Below, piece by piece: positions 37,161 to 45,648 of a DNA stretch of 64,000 nucleotides. The notes beneath the pieces are model-generated. The model was not told the origin of the DNA, searched no databases, and saw only the letters and a list, made by a program, of their open reading frames with translations. The DNA comes from Hyphomicrobium facile (lineage in GTDB: Bacteria > Pseudomonadota > Alphaproteobacteria > Rhizobiales > Hyphomicrobiaceae), in contig NZ_FPCH01000002.1 of assembly GCF_900116175.1 (NCBI RefSeq), positions 558,001-622,000 of the forward strand, read 5' to 3'. Positions within the stretch are counted from its first letter, which is position 1. The number at the start of each line of letters is the position of its first letter. The translations under genes and the position numbers were made by a program.

Positions 37161-38416
37161 GAGCGCTTACCTCGCGAGCCGGCATTCAAGATTTGTCGAT
37201 AGAAACCTTCGAGCTTCCGGGCCGCGCTGTTCCAGGAGTAGCGCTGTACCGCAAGCTCCCTCGCGGACTTGCCGATGCGCGCCGCCAGGCCGGGATCATT
37301 CAGCAAGCGGCCGACAGCGTCCGCGAAGGCCTTCGGCTCATCCTCAATCAAAAGATCACGCCCGGACTCAGCTTCAATTCCTTCGGCGCCGAGTTCCGTC
37401 GAGACGATGGCCTTGCCCATCGCCATGCCTTCAACGATCTTGAGGCGCGTGCCGCCGCCCAGCCGGAGCGGCACGATGACCACCGCTGCCGACGCAAGGT
37501 GTGGCCGCAGGTCCGGTACGAATCCGGTGAATTCGATCCGGGGCCCGGCCAGCGCCTTGAGCTGCGGCGGAGGGTTGGCGCCGACGATTTTCAGGCGCGC
37601 ATTGGGATTGGCTTTGGCGATGTACGGCCAGATGTTCTCGACGAAATGCAACACGCCGTCGATATTGGGAACGTAGGAAAGAAGTCCGAAGAAAAGCAGT
37701 GTGCGGCCGTCCGACGGCGGGTCGCTCGGGCGCGGCTGGTAGTAGTCAACGTCAGCAGCGTTAGGAATGACTGCCGTGTTTGCGTCCGGAATCTCGGCGA
37801 GCACGCGCCGCTCATCTGCGGCGCTGCATAGGTAGACACCGTCGGCGTCGCGGTAGGTTCCAAGTTCCTCTCTTCGGAGCTTCCGCCAGTTGACCCCGGC
37901 GTAGAGGCGACGGATCAGGCTGCTGCCCGAACGCGCGTACTGTCTGGCCAGCTCGAAGTCGATGTTGTGCGAGTCCACGACGAGAGCGGGCAGCTTCTCG
38001 CCGGCCGGAGCCTGGCGCAGATTGCAATGGCCAAGAAATGAGAATTCGAGATTGACGATGTCAAACCGCTTTGTCCGCAGTGCTCGGTCAAGTGCGGACT
38101 GCAGGGCCGGGACCGTGGCCCGCAACCTCTCGAAACTTTGGGTAGAGACCAGCGACTGAAGCTGCTCTATTCGTTTGGTCGGGCCTTCGTGACTATGAGG
38201 GTTGGGAATAAGCGCCACCTCACGGCAATAGGCCTGCATGGCAGTGCGGCTTTCATTTGCGTCGAACTCATCGTCGACCAGCATCACTGCCGTAAGATCG
38301 TGGCGCTCAGCCAGTTGCGTCATCAGTCCATGTATCCGCGCTTGTGCACCAAAGCGCGGAGGACTGGCTGGCATCTGGGAGACGTAGAGAACGCTGAGGC
38401 GTTCTGGATTACTCAT
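37157..38416 (-). CDS. glycosyltransferase, GT4 family
   Basis: A 419-residue GT-B enzyme starting MSNPERLSVLYVSQMP. The pattern (RFGAQARIHGLMTQLA near the start, VDSHNIDFELARQYA, FFGLLSYVPNIDGVLHFVENI, VVIVPLRLGGGTRLKIVEGMAMG) is that of GT4 proteins found in exopolysaccharide and PEP-CTERM-associated loci. The stop overlaps the GH9 start by 4 bp, and a small open frame ends about 12 bp upstream, so it belongs to a tightly packed operon. Donor is unknown. Confidence 0.92.
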   Translation of the reverse strand: MSNPERLSVLYVSQMPASPPRFGAQARIHGLMTQLAERHDLTAVMLVDDEFDANESRTAMQAYCREVALIPNPHSHEGPTKRIEQLQSLVSTQSFERLRATVPALQSALDRALRTKRFDIVNLEFSFLGHCNLRQAPAGEKLPALVVDSHNIDFELARQYARSGSSLIRRLYAGVNWRKLRREELGTYRDADGVYLCSAADERRVLAEIPDANTAVIPNAADVDYYQPRPSDPPSDGRTLLFFGLLSYVPNIDGVLHFVENIWPYIAKANPNARLKIVGANPPPQLKALAGPRIEFTGFVPDLRPHLASAAVVIVPLRLGGGTRLKIVEGMAMGKAIVSTELGAEGIEAESGRDLLIEDEPKAFADAVGRLLNDPGLAARIGKSARELAVQRYSWNSAARKLEGFYRQILNAGSRGKRS

Positions 38417-38428
38417 CCGGATTCTCGG

Positions 38429-38629
38429 TCATACGATCTCGGCTGGAAGACTGTGCGCAACTGGCTCGTACAATAGAACGTCAATGTCTTTACGATGAGT
38501 GTCAATGAGGTTGCATGACAAACTTCCAGTTGCCCGAATAAAATCCGTAAATACGCTTAAATAGAACGCGGTTCGATATTCGCTATCATTCGCGAGCATG
38601 CCATTGCCCACAAAAGAGCGGACATTCAT
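38429..38629 (-). CDS. possible small protein between acyltransferase and glycosyltransferase
   Basis: 66 codons from ATG 38629 to TGA 38429. The start overlaps the stop of the acyltransferase gene by 4 bp (ATGA), and the stop lies 12 bp before the next glycosyltransferase start, so the space is used exactly as a coupled gene would use it. The peptide (MNVRSFVGNGMLAND...) is not recognised and has no clear membrane segment. The region is more AT-rich than its neighbours, so a remnant of a larger gene is possible. Confidence 0.35.
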   Translation of the reverse strand: MNVRSFVGNGMLANDSEYRTAFYLSVFTDFIRATGSLSCNLIDTHRKDIDVLLYEPVAHSLPAEIV

Positions 38630-39774
38630 CTAGCCCGCGACTCGGGAACGAGAGATGCCGGCGATGCGGTCTTCTTCATATCCGAATTCGCCCGTCTCTC
38701 GAGCTTGATGCGCTTGGCAAGCGCCAAACTCGGCCGCTCGATCAACCACCACATGCCCGCGGAAAACAGGATGCACCCCAGGATCACCACCACCCACCAG
38801 AAGGCCTCCGTTAAGGCCGAACGGCCCGTGAGGTCATAGCCGATGCGAAACAGGGCGCCGGAAACAGGATTATGGGTGAGGTATAGAGAGTAGGAGATGA
38901 GCCCCAGGAACTGCAACCAGCGCCAATTCAACCAACGATAAATTCCCCCCGTCGTGGTCGCATACCACAAGGCAACCGCTGTCAGCACGGAGGCCAACGT
39001 CACGTCGTCCATCCGCACGGCGGCGCTCAAAACGAGTATTGCGACGTAGGAAAAATAATAGACTGCCATCCGTGGGTATTGCCACGTCCAATAAGCCCCG
39101 GCGCCGAGCAGGAAGCAGTGCCATAGCGGAAGAAAGCTGCCGCGCCACGGCTCCCAAGTGACGATTCCGAGTGGCCACAGCAAACTGATCAGCGCAGCCA
39201 CCGCGATGCCCACGGCGGTCGCTCGCCCCTGCATGTTTAGAGCCGGATCATTGCGTGTCACGGCAAGAAGAAGGGCATATATCAGGTAGAACTGGACCTC
39301 TTGGCAAAGCGTCCAGAAGATTGGACCGATTTCACGGTATCCAAGCACCTCCTGCAAATAGAAGACGTGCGCAACGAGCTGCCCTATCGAAATCGACAGT
39401 GGCTCCTTGGCTTGAATGAAGTGCGCAGAGACGGCGGCCATAGCGATCGTCAGTGCGATCGCGAACCAGTACGGCGGATCCAACCGGACGGATCTGCGAA
39501 GCAAAAATCTGCCTACGAGAGGAAATGTGACGGCAACTCCGCGCAACGAATGCGCAATGACAAATCCGCTGAGGACGAAAAAGATTGCGATGCCGAGGTG
39601 ACCTCGGTGGATAGTCCATTCGACCCAAGCAGGAGCCGCCGCCATCAGCGATGTGAGTTGCTGACCTTCGTTGCAGTGAAAAAGAAAGACCGCGAGGGCG
39701 GCGACGCCCCGCAACCCGTCTATCATCGCAAAACGGACTTTGGCCGGTGCGCCGATTGAAATTGCTTTAGTCAT
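38626..39774 (-). CDS. membrane acyltransferase family 3 (OafA/ExoZ-like)
   Basis: A 382-residue protein with about ten helices, of the acyltransferase-3 family that O-acylates polysaccharide sugars using cytoplasmic acyl-CoA. The N-terminal motif reads IDGLRGVAALAVFLFH with the family histidine, then IAIFFVLSGFVIAHSL and RRSVRLDPPYWFAI with the conserved arginine region. I start it at ATG 39774 (MTKAISIG); the frame stays open to 39825. The C-terminal tail is basic and cytoplasmic. It probably acetylates (or succinylates) the exopolysaccharide. Confidence 0.9.
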   Translation of the reverse strand: MTKAISIGAPAKVRFAMIDGLRGVAALAVFLFHCNEGQQLTSLMAAAPAWVEWTIHRGHLGIAIFFVLSGFVIAHSLRGVAVTFPLVGRFLLRRSVRLDPPYWFAIALTIAMAAVSAHFIQAKEPLSISIGQLVAHVFYLQEVLGYREIGPIFWTLCQEVQFYLIYALLLAVTRNDPALNMQGRATAVGIAVAALISLLWPLGIVTWEPWRGSFLPLWHCFLLGAGAYWTWQYPRMAVYYFSYVAILVLSAAVRMDDVTLASVLTAVALWYATTTGGIYRWLNWRWLQFLGLISYSLYLTHNPVSGALFRIGYDLTGRSALTEAFWWVVVILGCILFSAGMWWLIERPSLALAKRIKLERRANSDMKKTASPASLVPESRAR

Positions 39775-40000
39775 GGGCCATGTGGCTGACACTATCCCTC
39801 GAATCCGACAGCCGTGGCGGGACAAGATGCACTCCTATTCTTCCTGTCACACAACGGGTATGGCCTTGTCCAGTTTTATGCTTGCCAGCGCTCGACATTT
39901 CATGGCGCTTTGCGTGACGGATATTTCGGAAAGGGATTCGGGCTCTGCTCATCTCGTCATGAGTGCGTCATAAGGCTCGCCCAACGCTGGCCGGCGGAAT

Positions 40001-40654
40001 TTACGCGACGATCAGTTTGCGCGCGAAAAATGCTTCTGCATAACGCTCAGCTGCTCGACACTCTAAGCCCCGCAATCGCGCAAGCCCCCGAAACGTCTCG
40101 TCGTCAAACCAGTGCTTGGAACGCTGCGTGCCGAAATGCTTCATGAGAAGTTCGATTTTGCGGGCCAAGACGCCCGCCTCGAGAGGAACGTAAAGGTTCG
40201 GCTGGCCTAGATCGCCGTCCCACTTCGGGATCTCGTACTCGAGGATCAGGTGGTCGCGAAATGTATTCCACGTGTGACGGCAGACCTCCCGATGATCCTG
40301 ATGTGCGTCGTCGCGCCGGTGCGTCAAAATCAGATCCGGACTGAAACGCGATTTCAGCGTTTCAAACATTTCCTTGATTTGCTCTCCCTGTGTAGGGAAG
40401 AACCCGTCCCTGAACGACATCACCTCGATGTTGCTGCCTGCCGCACCTTGCAGAAAAGACTCAGCCGATCCTCGTGCTTCGTCCGCCCGATCACCACTCG
40501 CGCTCAAGACGCACCAAATAATGTTCAGCCTGGCGCCTTCGGAAATCCATTGCAGCAGAGCGCCACCTGCGCCGATCTCGATGTCATCGGAATGCGCGCC
40601 AAGGCACAAAACGGGGAGCGGAGGCCCTGAGGCCGGCAGCTTGAGCGGAAGCAT
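40001..40654 (-). CDS. PIG-L family deacetylase
   Basis: A 217-residue zinc-dependent deacetylase of the LmbE/PIG-L family, which removes N-acetyl groups from sugars. The metal site shows as AHSDDIEIG (20-28, with S where most members have P) and the later HRRDDAHQDHREV with further ligands. It directly follows the cytidylyltransferase gene (8 bp apart), so it probably acts on a sugar made by that group of genes, for example an acetamido sugar. Confidence 0.88.
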   Translation of the reverse strand: MLPLKLPASGPPLPVLCLGAHSDDIEIGAGGALLQWISEGARLNIIWCVLSASGDRADEARGSAESFLQGAAGSNIEVMSFRDGFFPTQGEQIKEMFETLKSRFSPDLILTHRRDDAHQDHREVCRHTWNTFRDHLILEYEIPKWDGDLGQPNLYVPLEAGVLARKIELLMKHFGTQRSKHWFDDETFRGLARLRGLECRAAERYAEAFFARKLIVA

Positions 40655-40662
40655 CTGGTGTC

Positions 40663-41448
40663 CTACTCGGCGGCGTTCGATTGAATACGCCAGGGCATGC
40701 TACCCTTCTCGACCATCTCTTCAAGCACGCGCTTATCCTGCAGCGTGTCCATGGCCCGCCAGAAACCTTCATGCTTGAAAGCGATGAGCCGCCGCTCCGC
40801 AATCAAACGATTGAACGGCTCTAGAACCAATTCGTCCCCGTCTTGTATGTAGTCGAAGATCTTATTGGAAAATACGAAGTATCCGCCATTGATCCATATG
40901 TCGCTTTGCTGGTTCGACCGCATGCGGTTGACCAAGCCGTCGTCGCCGAATTCCGCAAGGTGAAAGTTGAACGGCGGGCGAACGGCCACGAACAATCCCA
41001 CGGCGCCACTTCTTTTCAAGCGATCGATCATTTCGGGGATCGGAGCGTCTGTCAGGCCGTCGCTGTAGTTTGCCAGAAAATATTCTTCGTTCTGAACGAG
41101 GTGCTTCACAGCCATCAAACGCTGCCCGATGTTGCGCCAAATCCCCGTGTCGACGAGTGAAATACGCCAGTCGGGCGGTCGGGGTCCGAGGACTTCGACT
41201 TTTTTTCCGAACTCCGAGATGATGCAGTCACTGTAAGCGGAGGGGTCGAAATCGCGAAAATATTCCCGGATAACGTTCGCCTTGTAACCGAGGCAAAGGA
41301 CGAAATCGCGATGCCCGAAATTGCTGTAGTACTGCATGATATGTAATAATATCGGCTGATGGCCGACCGGGATCATCGGCTTCGGAATCGCTTCCGAATA
41401 GTCGCGGATGCGCGTGCCGAGCCCGCCGCAGAAAAGAACGACTTTCAT
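40663..41448 (-). CDS. rfbF: glucose-1-phosphate cytidylyltransferase-like nucleotidyltransferase
   Basis: A 261-residue sugar-1-phosphate nucleotidyltransferase most like RfbF/DdhA, which makes CDP-glucose. It starts MKVVLFCGGLGTRIRDYSE, with IPKPMIPVGHQPILLHIM and the later YSDGLTD (metal site) and GFWRAMDTLQDK close to the C terminus, as in the RfbF family. It heads a small set with a PIG-L deacetylase downstream and an oxidoreductase, a 3,5-epimerase and an SDR upstream, all on the minus strand. Whether the base is CTP or another nucleotide cannot be settled by eye. Confidence 0.85.
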   Translation of the reverse strand: MKVVLFCGGLGTRIRDYSEAIPKPMIPVGHQPILLHIMQYYSNFGHRDFVLCLGYKANVIREYFRDFDPSAYSDCIISEFGKKVEVLGPRPPDWRISLVDTGIWRNIGQRLMAVKHLVQNEEYFLANYSDGLTDAPIPEMIDRLKRSGAVGLFVAVRPPFNFHLAEFGDDGLVNRMRSNQQSDIWINGGYFVFSNKIFDYIQDGDELVLEPFNRLIAERRLIAFKHEGFWRAMDTLQDKRVLEEMVEKGSMPWRIQSNAAE

Positions 41449-41523
41449 TCTTGCCGCCCGCTTTTCGTAAGCATCTTTAAGCCTTCGCCTTCGCCCAACG
41501 ATTTCACACCGGAACTAAATTCA

Positions 41524-42849
41524 TCAGGCCGCGATCTTGAGCCGATCATCCAACCAGGTCTCGCCGCGGAAATGGCGATACTGCTCAGCACGCAGCCTAT
41601 CCGCCAATCGATCCGGCGGCAGGATCACGTCATCGTAAGTCAGGACCTCATCCTTCTGGATGTCGCGTTTGAGCTTGCAGCCCTCGACCAGTCCTTCCGG
41701 CAGATATCTTCCACGGCTCATCTCATCGACATTCACCGCCTCGCCGTAGGTCATGTACATGCCGTAGCCGTCGAGCTCGGCGCCGGTTTTGAGATCCTGC
41801 TTCGCGACTGCGCAAACCTCGACCACGGGGCCAGCCAGAGGTGGCGCCAGTGAATCCCGGAAGAGAACAGCCCGAGCAATCGCATTCGGGACCTCGAAAT
41901 GCACGAGATGATAGGGAACGAAGAAGGAGTACAGCGGCCCCTCACCCATCTTGTAGAGGTTCAGATAGTGCTGCTGCTTGAGGTCAGTGTGCTCCGCCAG
42001 AACGTATACTTTCGTCAGAGGCGTCCCAACCACGTAGTCGATAATACCGCCGATCTCGCGGATCTCGTCGATGTCGTAGATCTTGCCGATCTGCATGATG
42101 TCGCCACGGTATTCGAGACCGCGCGACATCCCGCGGGACTTCACCTTGAAACCCGTCGCGTTGGCGACGATCGTCTGTTCAAAGCTGATTTTCGACCCGT
42201 CGGCGAAGCTCGTCACCATCGCCGCGTTTTGACCCCAACGCTCGGCGAAGCCTTTCTGCGTCGTCGGATTGCGATAGGGATCTTGAAGGCCTTTGACATT
42301 CCCGATAACGCGCGGGATCAAACCAAGTCCGACGACCCAACGATAGAGATTCATCTGGACGCCGGGCTCGTCACCGTCGCAGGCGGAAAGCACAACGTTG
42401 TATTTCTTGGCGTAGACCTGGAGGATCGGACCGATCGTTGCGTCGACCTCGGCGTTCATCAGCACGACGTCTTTGCCGTGCTTGAACGCTTCCAGAATGA
42501 CCCGGGCTCCAAACTCGACGGCGCCGGTCACCTCCACAATGACGTCGATATGAGGCGAACGAGCCAGCAGCATCGCATCTTCGGTTGCAGCCGGTATACC
42601 CGCCTCAATAGCCTCGTCGAGCTTTCGCTGTGTTTCGACGATCGCCGGGTTTTCGCGGCCGGAGTAGCGGAATACGTCGACGGCTCTGTTCACTTTGCGA
42701 TTGGAGATCGCGACGACACGCATAGCCGGGACGCTATTCGTAATCTGGTTGGTCAGCCCCTGACACATGAAGCCAGCGCCGACGATGCCGACGCGGATCG
42801 GGCGTCCTTCCGCTTGCCGCTGTTTCAGTGCAGTATCGATAAGATACAT
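41524..42849 (-). CDS. NAD(P)-dependent oxidoreductase with C-terminal SAF domain
   Basis: A 441-residue protein. The N terminus is a Rossmann fold (VGIVGAGFMCQGL at 20-32, then EVTGAVEFGARVILEAF), resembling homoserine dehydrogenase-type enzymes. The C terminus has a SAF domain (LPEGLVEGCKLKRDIQKDEVLTYDDV), as in proteins found near unusual sugar or amino-sugar pathways. The exact reaction is unknown to me; the context suggests a step in making a modified nucleotide sugar. The start is ATG 42849, 61 bp after the epimerase gene. Confidence 0.8.
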   Translation of the reverse strand: MYLIDTALKQRQAEGRPIRVGIVGAGFMCQGLTNQITNSVPAMRVVAISNRKVNRAVDVFRYSGRENPAIVETQRKLDEAIEAGIPAATEDAMLLARSPHIDVIVEVTGAVEFGARVILEAFKHGKDVVLMNAEVDATIGPILQVYAKKYNVVLSACDGDEPGVQMNLYRWVVGLGLIPRVIGNVKGLQDPYRNPTTQKGFAERWGQNAAMVTSFADGSKISFEQTIVANATGFKVKSRGMSRGLEYRGDIMQIGKIYDIDEIREIGGIIDYVVGTPLTKVYVLAEHTDLKQQHYLNLYKMGEGPLYSFFVPYHLVHFEVPNAIARAVLFRDSLAPPLAGPVVEVCAVAKQDLKTGAELDGYGMYMTYGEAVNVDEMSRGRYLPEGLVEGCKLKRDIQKDEVLTYDDVILPPDRLADRLRAEQYRHFRGETWLDDRLKIAA

Positions 42850-42910
42850 GTGACCTTTCCTCCATCGCCGCCGTCGACCGGCTGCGAACTCTCCGATCTC
42901 AGCGCCGAGG

Positions 42911-43477
42911 TCAGGCTACATTCATCCGCTTCTTTACAGTCGCCTCGACGTCGTCGAAGGCTGCGAATTTCCGATCCTTTTCCGAGATAACGCTGACTTC
43001 CAGCGGCCATGACAAGCCCAACCGCGGGTCATTGTACATCAACCCGGACTCGTTTTCCGGCGAATAAAATTCGCCGACTTGATAACTCGTATCCGTGTTG
43101 TCGCGTAGAACCTGGTAGCCGTGCGCAAAGCGCTCCGGAACATAGAGCGCACGCTGATTGTCATCGTTCAATTCCACGGCAATATGCTGGAGGAATGTGG
43201 GGCTTTCCGGCCGTAGATCGACGATGATATCGAGAATGGCACCTCTCGTCGCGCGAACGAGCTTTGTCTCCGCGGCAGGCGGAAACTGGAAGTGCATGCC
43301 GCGAAGCGTTCCCTTTTTGAGATTCGAGGCAATGTTGGCCTGCGCGATATCCGGCTTCAGGCCGTGGTTTTCAAATTCCTTCCGGCAGAACCCGCGCGCA
43401 AAAAAACCTCGCGAATCCTCACGGCGCTCCAGATCGATGATGAACGCGCCTTTGAGCTTAGTTTCCGTGAAGATCAT
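42911..43477 (-). CDS. dTDP-4-dehydrorhamnose 3,5-epimerase family protein (RmlC-like)
   Basis: A 188-residue cupin of the RmlC family: REDSRGFFARGFCRKEFE, the TLRGMHFQFPP signature with the base histidine, and PERFAHGYQVL with the second conserved histidine region. The substrate may be a 4-keto-6-deoxy sugar linked to CDP rather than dTDP, given the RfbF-like neighbour. A full dTDP-rhamnose set (RmlA, RmlB, RmlD) is absent. Confidence 0.9.
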   Translation of the reverse strand: MIFTETKLKGAFIIDLERREDSRGFFARGFCRKEFENHGLKPDIAQANIASNLKKGTLRGMHFQFPPAAETKLVRATRGAILDIIVDLRPESPTFLQHIAVELNDDNQRALYVPERFAHGYQVLRDNTDTSYQVGEFYSPENESGLMYNDPRLGLSWPLEVSVISEKDRKFAAFDDVEATVKKRMNVA

Positions 43478-43564
43478 CCGTAATTCCCTCGGATCGCGAC
43501 CGATAACCTGTTCCGAAAAGCGATGAACCGCCGTGCATTCCGGCCCCAGATCGCTCGTGCTGAT

Positions 43565-44617
43565 TTATTGCGCCAGAGCCGTGTTTGCGTTCACATGGCG
43601 AAGGTCTTGATTAATGATGCCGTCCGCCAAGAGCCGTCTAATATGCGCGATGCGCTGGTAGCGCGGCCCCTCGAACTCTTCGAGGGTCAGGCGAGATTCC
43701 TTGAACGCCTCGTAAACCTGTTGAGCTCCAGCCCGCGCCGTCCATTGCGGTTTGAAATCCGGCAGCGCGCGGGTGATTTTATCAAAGTTCACACGGTAGC
43801 AGCGCTTGTCGGGACCTGCATCGGCCGCATATTCGACGCGGCAGCCCGGCACCACCTCGGCGACGATGTTTGCGATCTCGCTGATCCTGTAGTTTTCGGA
43901 CGTGCTACCGACATTGAATGCTTGATTGAAGATCTTTTCTGCAGGTGCAGCCAGCGCGGCAACGAAGGCTCGCGAAATATCCTCTATATGCACGATCGGG
44001 CGCCAGGGTGTGCCATCCGACTTCAGGTAAATCAGTCCCTTTGTCACTGCCCAGGCAACGAGATTGTTGAGGACGATGTCGAAGCGCATTCTTGGCGAAA
44101 GTCCGTAGGCGGTGGCGGGGCGCAAGAACGTCGGGCAGAAATCGTCGCTCGCCAACTTCGAGATGTCGCGCTCGGACCAGACCTTCGATTCGCCATATGC
44201 CGTTACAGGATTGAGCGCAGCGGTCTCGTCAACGAAATCGTCGCCCGCCAATCCGTAATTGCTGCACGAAGAGGCCATGACAAAGCGGCCGACCCCTGCG
44301 TTCTTGGCAATCTGAGCAACGTGCACGCTGCCATGGTGATTGATGGCATACGTCGTATCGCGGTTGAGATCGCTCAACGGATCGTTGGAAAGGGCCGCAA
44401 GGTGAACGACGGCGTCGAATCCAACCAGGTTGCTCGGTTCAAGATCGCGGATGTCCTTTCGGATCGACGGAATATCGACGATCTTTCCACCGTCGGCGAA
44501 CGTACAGCGCTCATAAAGATCGCTGTCGCAACCCGTAACACTGTGTCCTGCAGCGAGCAGGGCCGGCGTCATCACTGTGCCGATATAGCCCTTATGGCCG
44601 GTCAAAAAGATTTTCAC
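43565..44617 (-). CDS. extended SDR NAD-dependent epimerase/dehydratase
   Basis: A 350-residue sugar-nucleotide enzyme. I prefer GTG 44617 ([13 protein letters not shown]) as start; the frame stays open to 44671. It has the glycine-rich site TGHKGYIG, the catalytic AYGESK (YxxxK) and [31 protein letters not shown] is typical of this SDR branch. It is the first enzyme of the sugar group that continues with the epimerase, SAF oxidoreductase and cytidylyltransferase. It may be the 4,6-dehydratase or the final reductase/epimerase of that pathway. Confidence 0.88.
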   Translation of the reverse strand: MKIFLTGHKGYIGTVMTPALLAAGHSVTGCDSDLYERCTFADGGKIVDIPSIRKDIRDLEPSNLVGFDAVVHLAALSNDPLSDLNRDTTYAINHHGSVHVAQIAKNAGVGRFVMASSCSNYGLAGDDFVDETAALNPVTAYGESKVWSERDISKLASDDFCPTFLRPATAYGLSPRMRFDIVLNNLVAWAVTKGLIYLKSDGTPWRPIVHIEDISRAFVAALAAPAEKIFNQAFNVGSTSENYRISEIANIVAEVVPGCRVEYAADAGPDKRCYRVNFDKITRALPDFKPQWTARAGAQQVYEAFKESRLTLEEFEGPRYQRIAHIRRLLADGIINQDLRHVNANTALAQ

Positions 44618-44727
44618 GTTATTACTCTGGTACACTGATCGATGTTTACAAATGTCGTACCGTCCAGCCATGCAAATAGAATGCCGCCTGACGCTCGCAA
44701 TAACAGCAGTAATGCCTTCCCGGGCCT

Positions 44728-45648
44728 TTACTCCCAGTTATAGATACCCTCCCGGGGCCGCGCCCGCGGAACCAGCGAGCCGGCAGCAACAAGCAGATCT
44801 TTCATTAAGCCTGGCGAGTAGCGCGCGACCCAGTGCACCATGCTCGCGCCGCAGCGCAGCTTCTCCCGCAACGGGATCGGCGCCGTCGCGATCGCGTTGC
44901 AGAAGCTGAACAGCTCGAGCCAGTTCGGGAACGAGACTTTGCCCTTGGCTTGCGGGTTGTACCAAGCCATCCGGTCCCGCCAATTCCCGACCCAGTTCTT
45001 CGGGTGGTAGCGCTTGTAGAACAGCGGCCGGTCGATGGACACGAAGGGCCCGCGGAACGCTAAGCGGCACAGGAACACCTTGTCGCCGTCGATGAAGTTC
45101 TCCATCGGCGGCACGCTGCGCAGAACGTCGCCGCGCATGACGCCATAGATGGCATCGCAATTGTGGTCGCGAAAAAGCAACTCGCGGAAGCGGCGCGACG
45201 GCGTGTCGGCCGTACCGCGCGTGGAGCGGTACCGTTTGTCTTCGACGCCTTCCTGGTCGATCACGATGGTGCCGGTGAAGGCGATGACGGCGTCTGGCCG
45301 CTGCTCTAGGACAGCAATACACTCTTCTATATGGGACGGCGCAACCGTGTCGTCGTGAGCCGAGAGCCGAATGTAGCGACCGCGAGAGAGCTGACAGGCG
45401 ATCTCCTGGTTGCGGGCCCCACCGACGTTGCGAGCGTTACGGTGATATCGGACGCGGGGGTCGGCGGCGGCGAACCTACGACAGATTTCCTCCGTCCGGT
45501 CCGTGGATGCGTTATCGGTGATAATCAGTTCAAAGTCGGTGAACGTCTGCGCGAGCAGCGACTCGATCGCCTCGGCCACGTAATTCTCACCGTTGTAGAC
45601 CGGCAGACAGATGCTGACGGTCGGCGCGGCCTCATCATATACGCTCAT
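44728..45648 (-). CDS. glycosyltransferase, GT2 family
   Basis: A 306-residue inverting GT-A enzyme. I start it at ATG 45648 ([16 protein letters not shown]), preceded by GGAAG; a longer frame to 45861 is not supported. It has [20 protein letters not shown] at the nucleotide site and [10 protein letters not shown], and [12 protein letters not shown] replaces the usual DxD with HDD. It overlaps the end of the cysteine-motif gene by 14 bp, so the two should be translated together. The acceptor is unknown. Confidence 0.92.
   Translation of the reverse strand: MSVYDEAAPTVSICLPVYNGENYVAEAIESLLAQTFTDFELIITDNASTDRTEEICRRFAAADPRVRYHRNARNVGGARNQEIACQLSRGRYIRLSAHDDTVAPSHIEECIAVLEQRPDAVIAFTGTIVIDQEGVEDKRYRSTRGTADTPSRRFRELLFRDHNCDAIYGVMRGDVLRSVPPMENFIDGDKVFLCRLAFRGPFVSIDRPLFYKRYHPKNWVGNWRDRMAWYNPQAKGKVSFPNWLELFSFCNAIATAPIPLREKLRCGASMVHWVARYSPGLMKDLLVAAGSLVPRARPREGIYNWE

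Noticed and set aside
43523-44638. 371-codon plus-strand frame opposite the SDR gene
   Set aside because: The SDR on the other strand has intact NAD and YxxxK motifs; this frame is a shadow.
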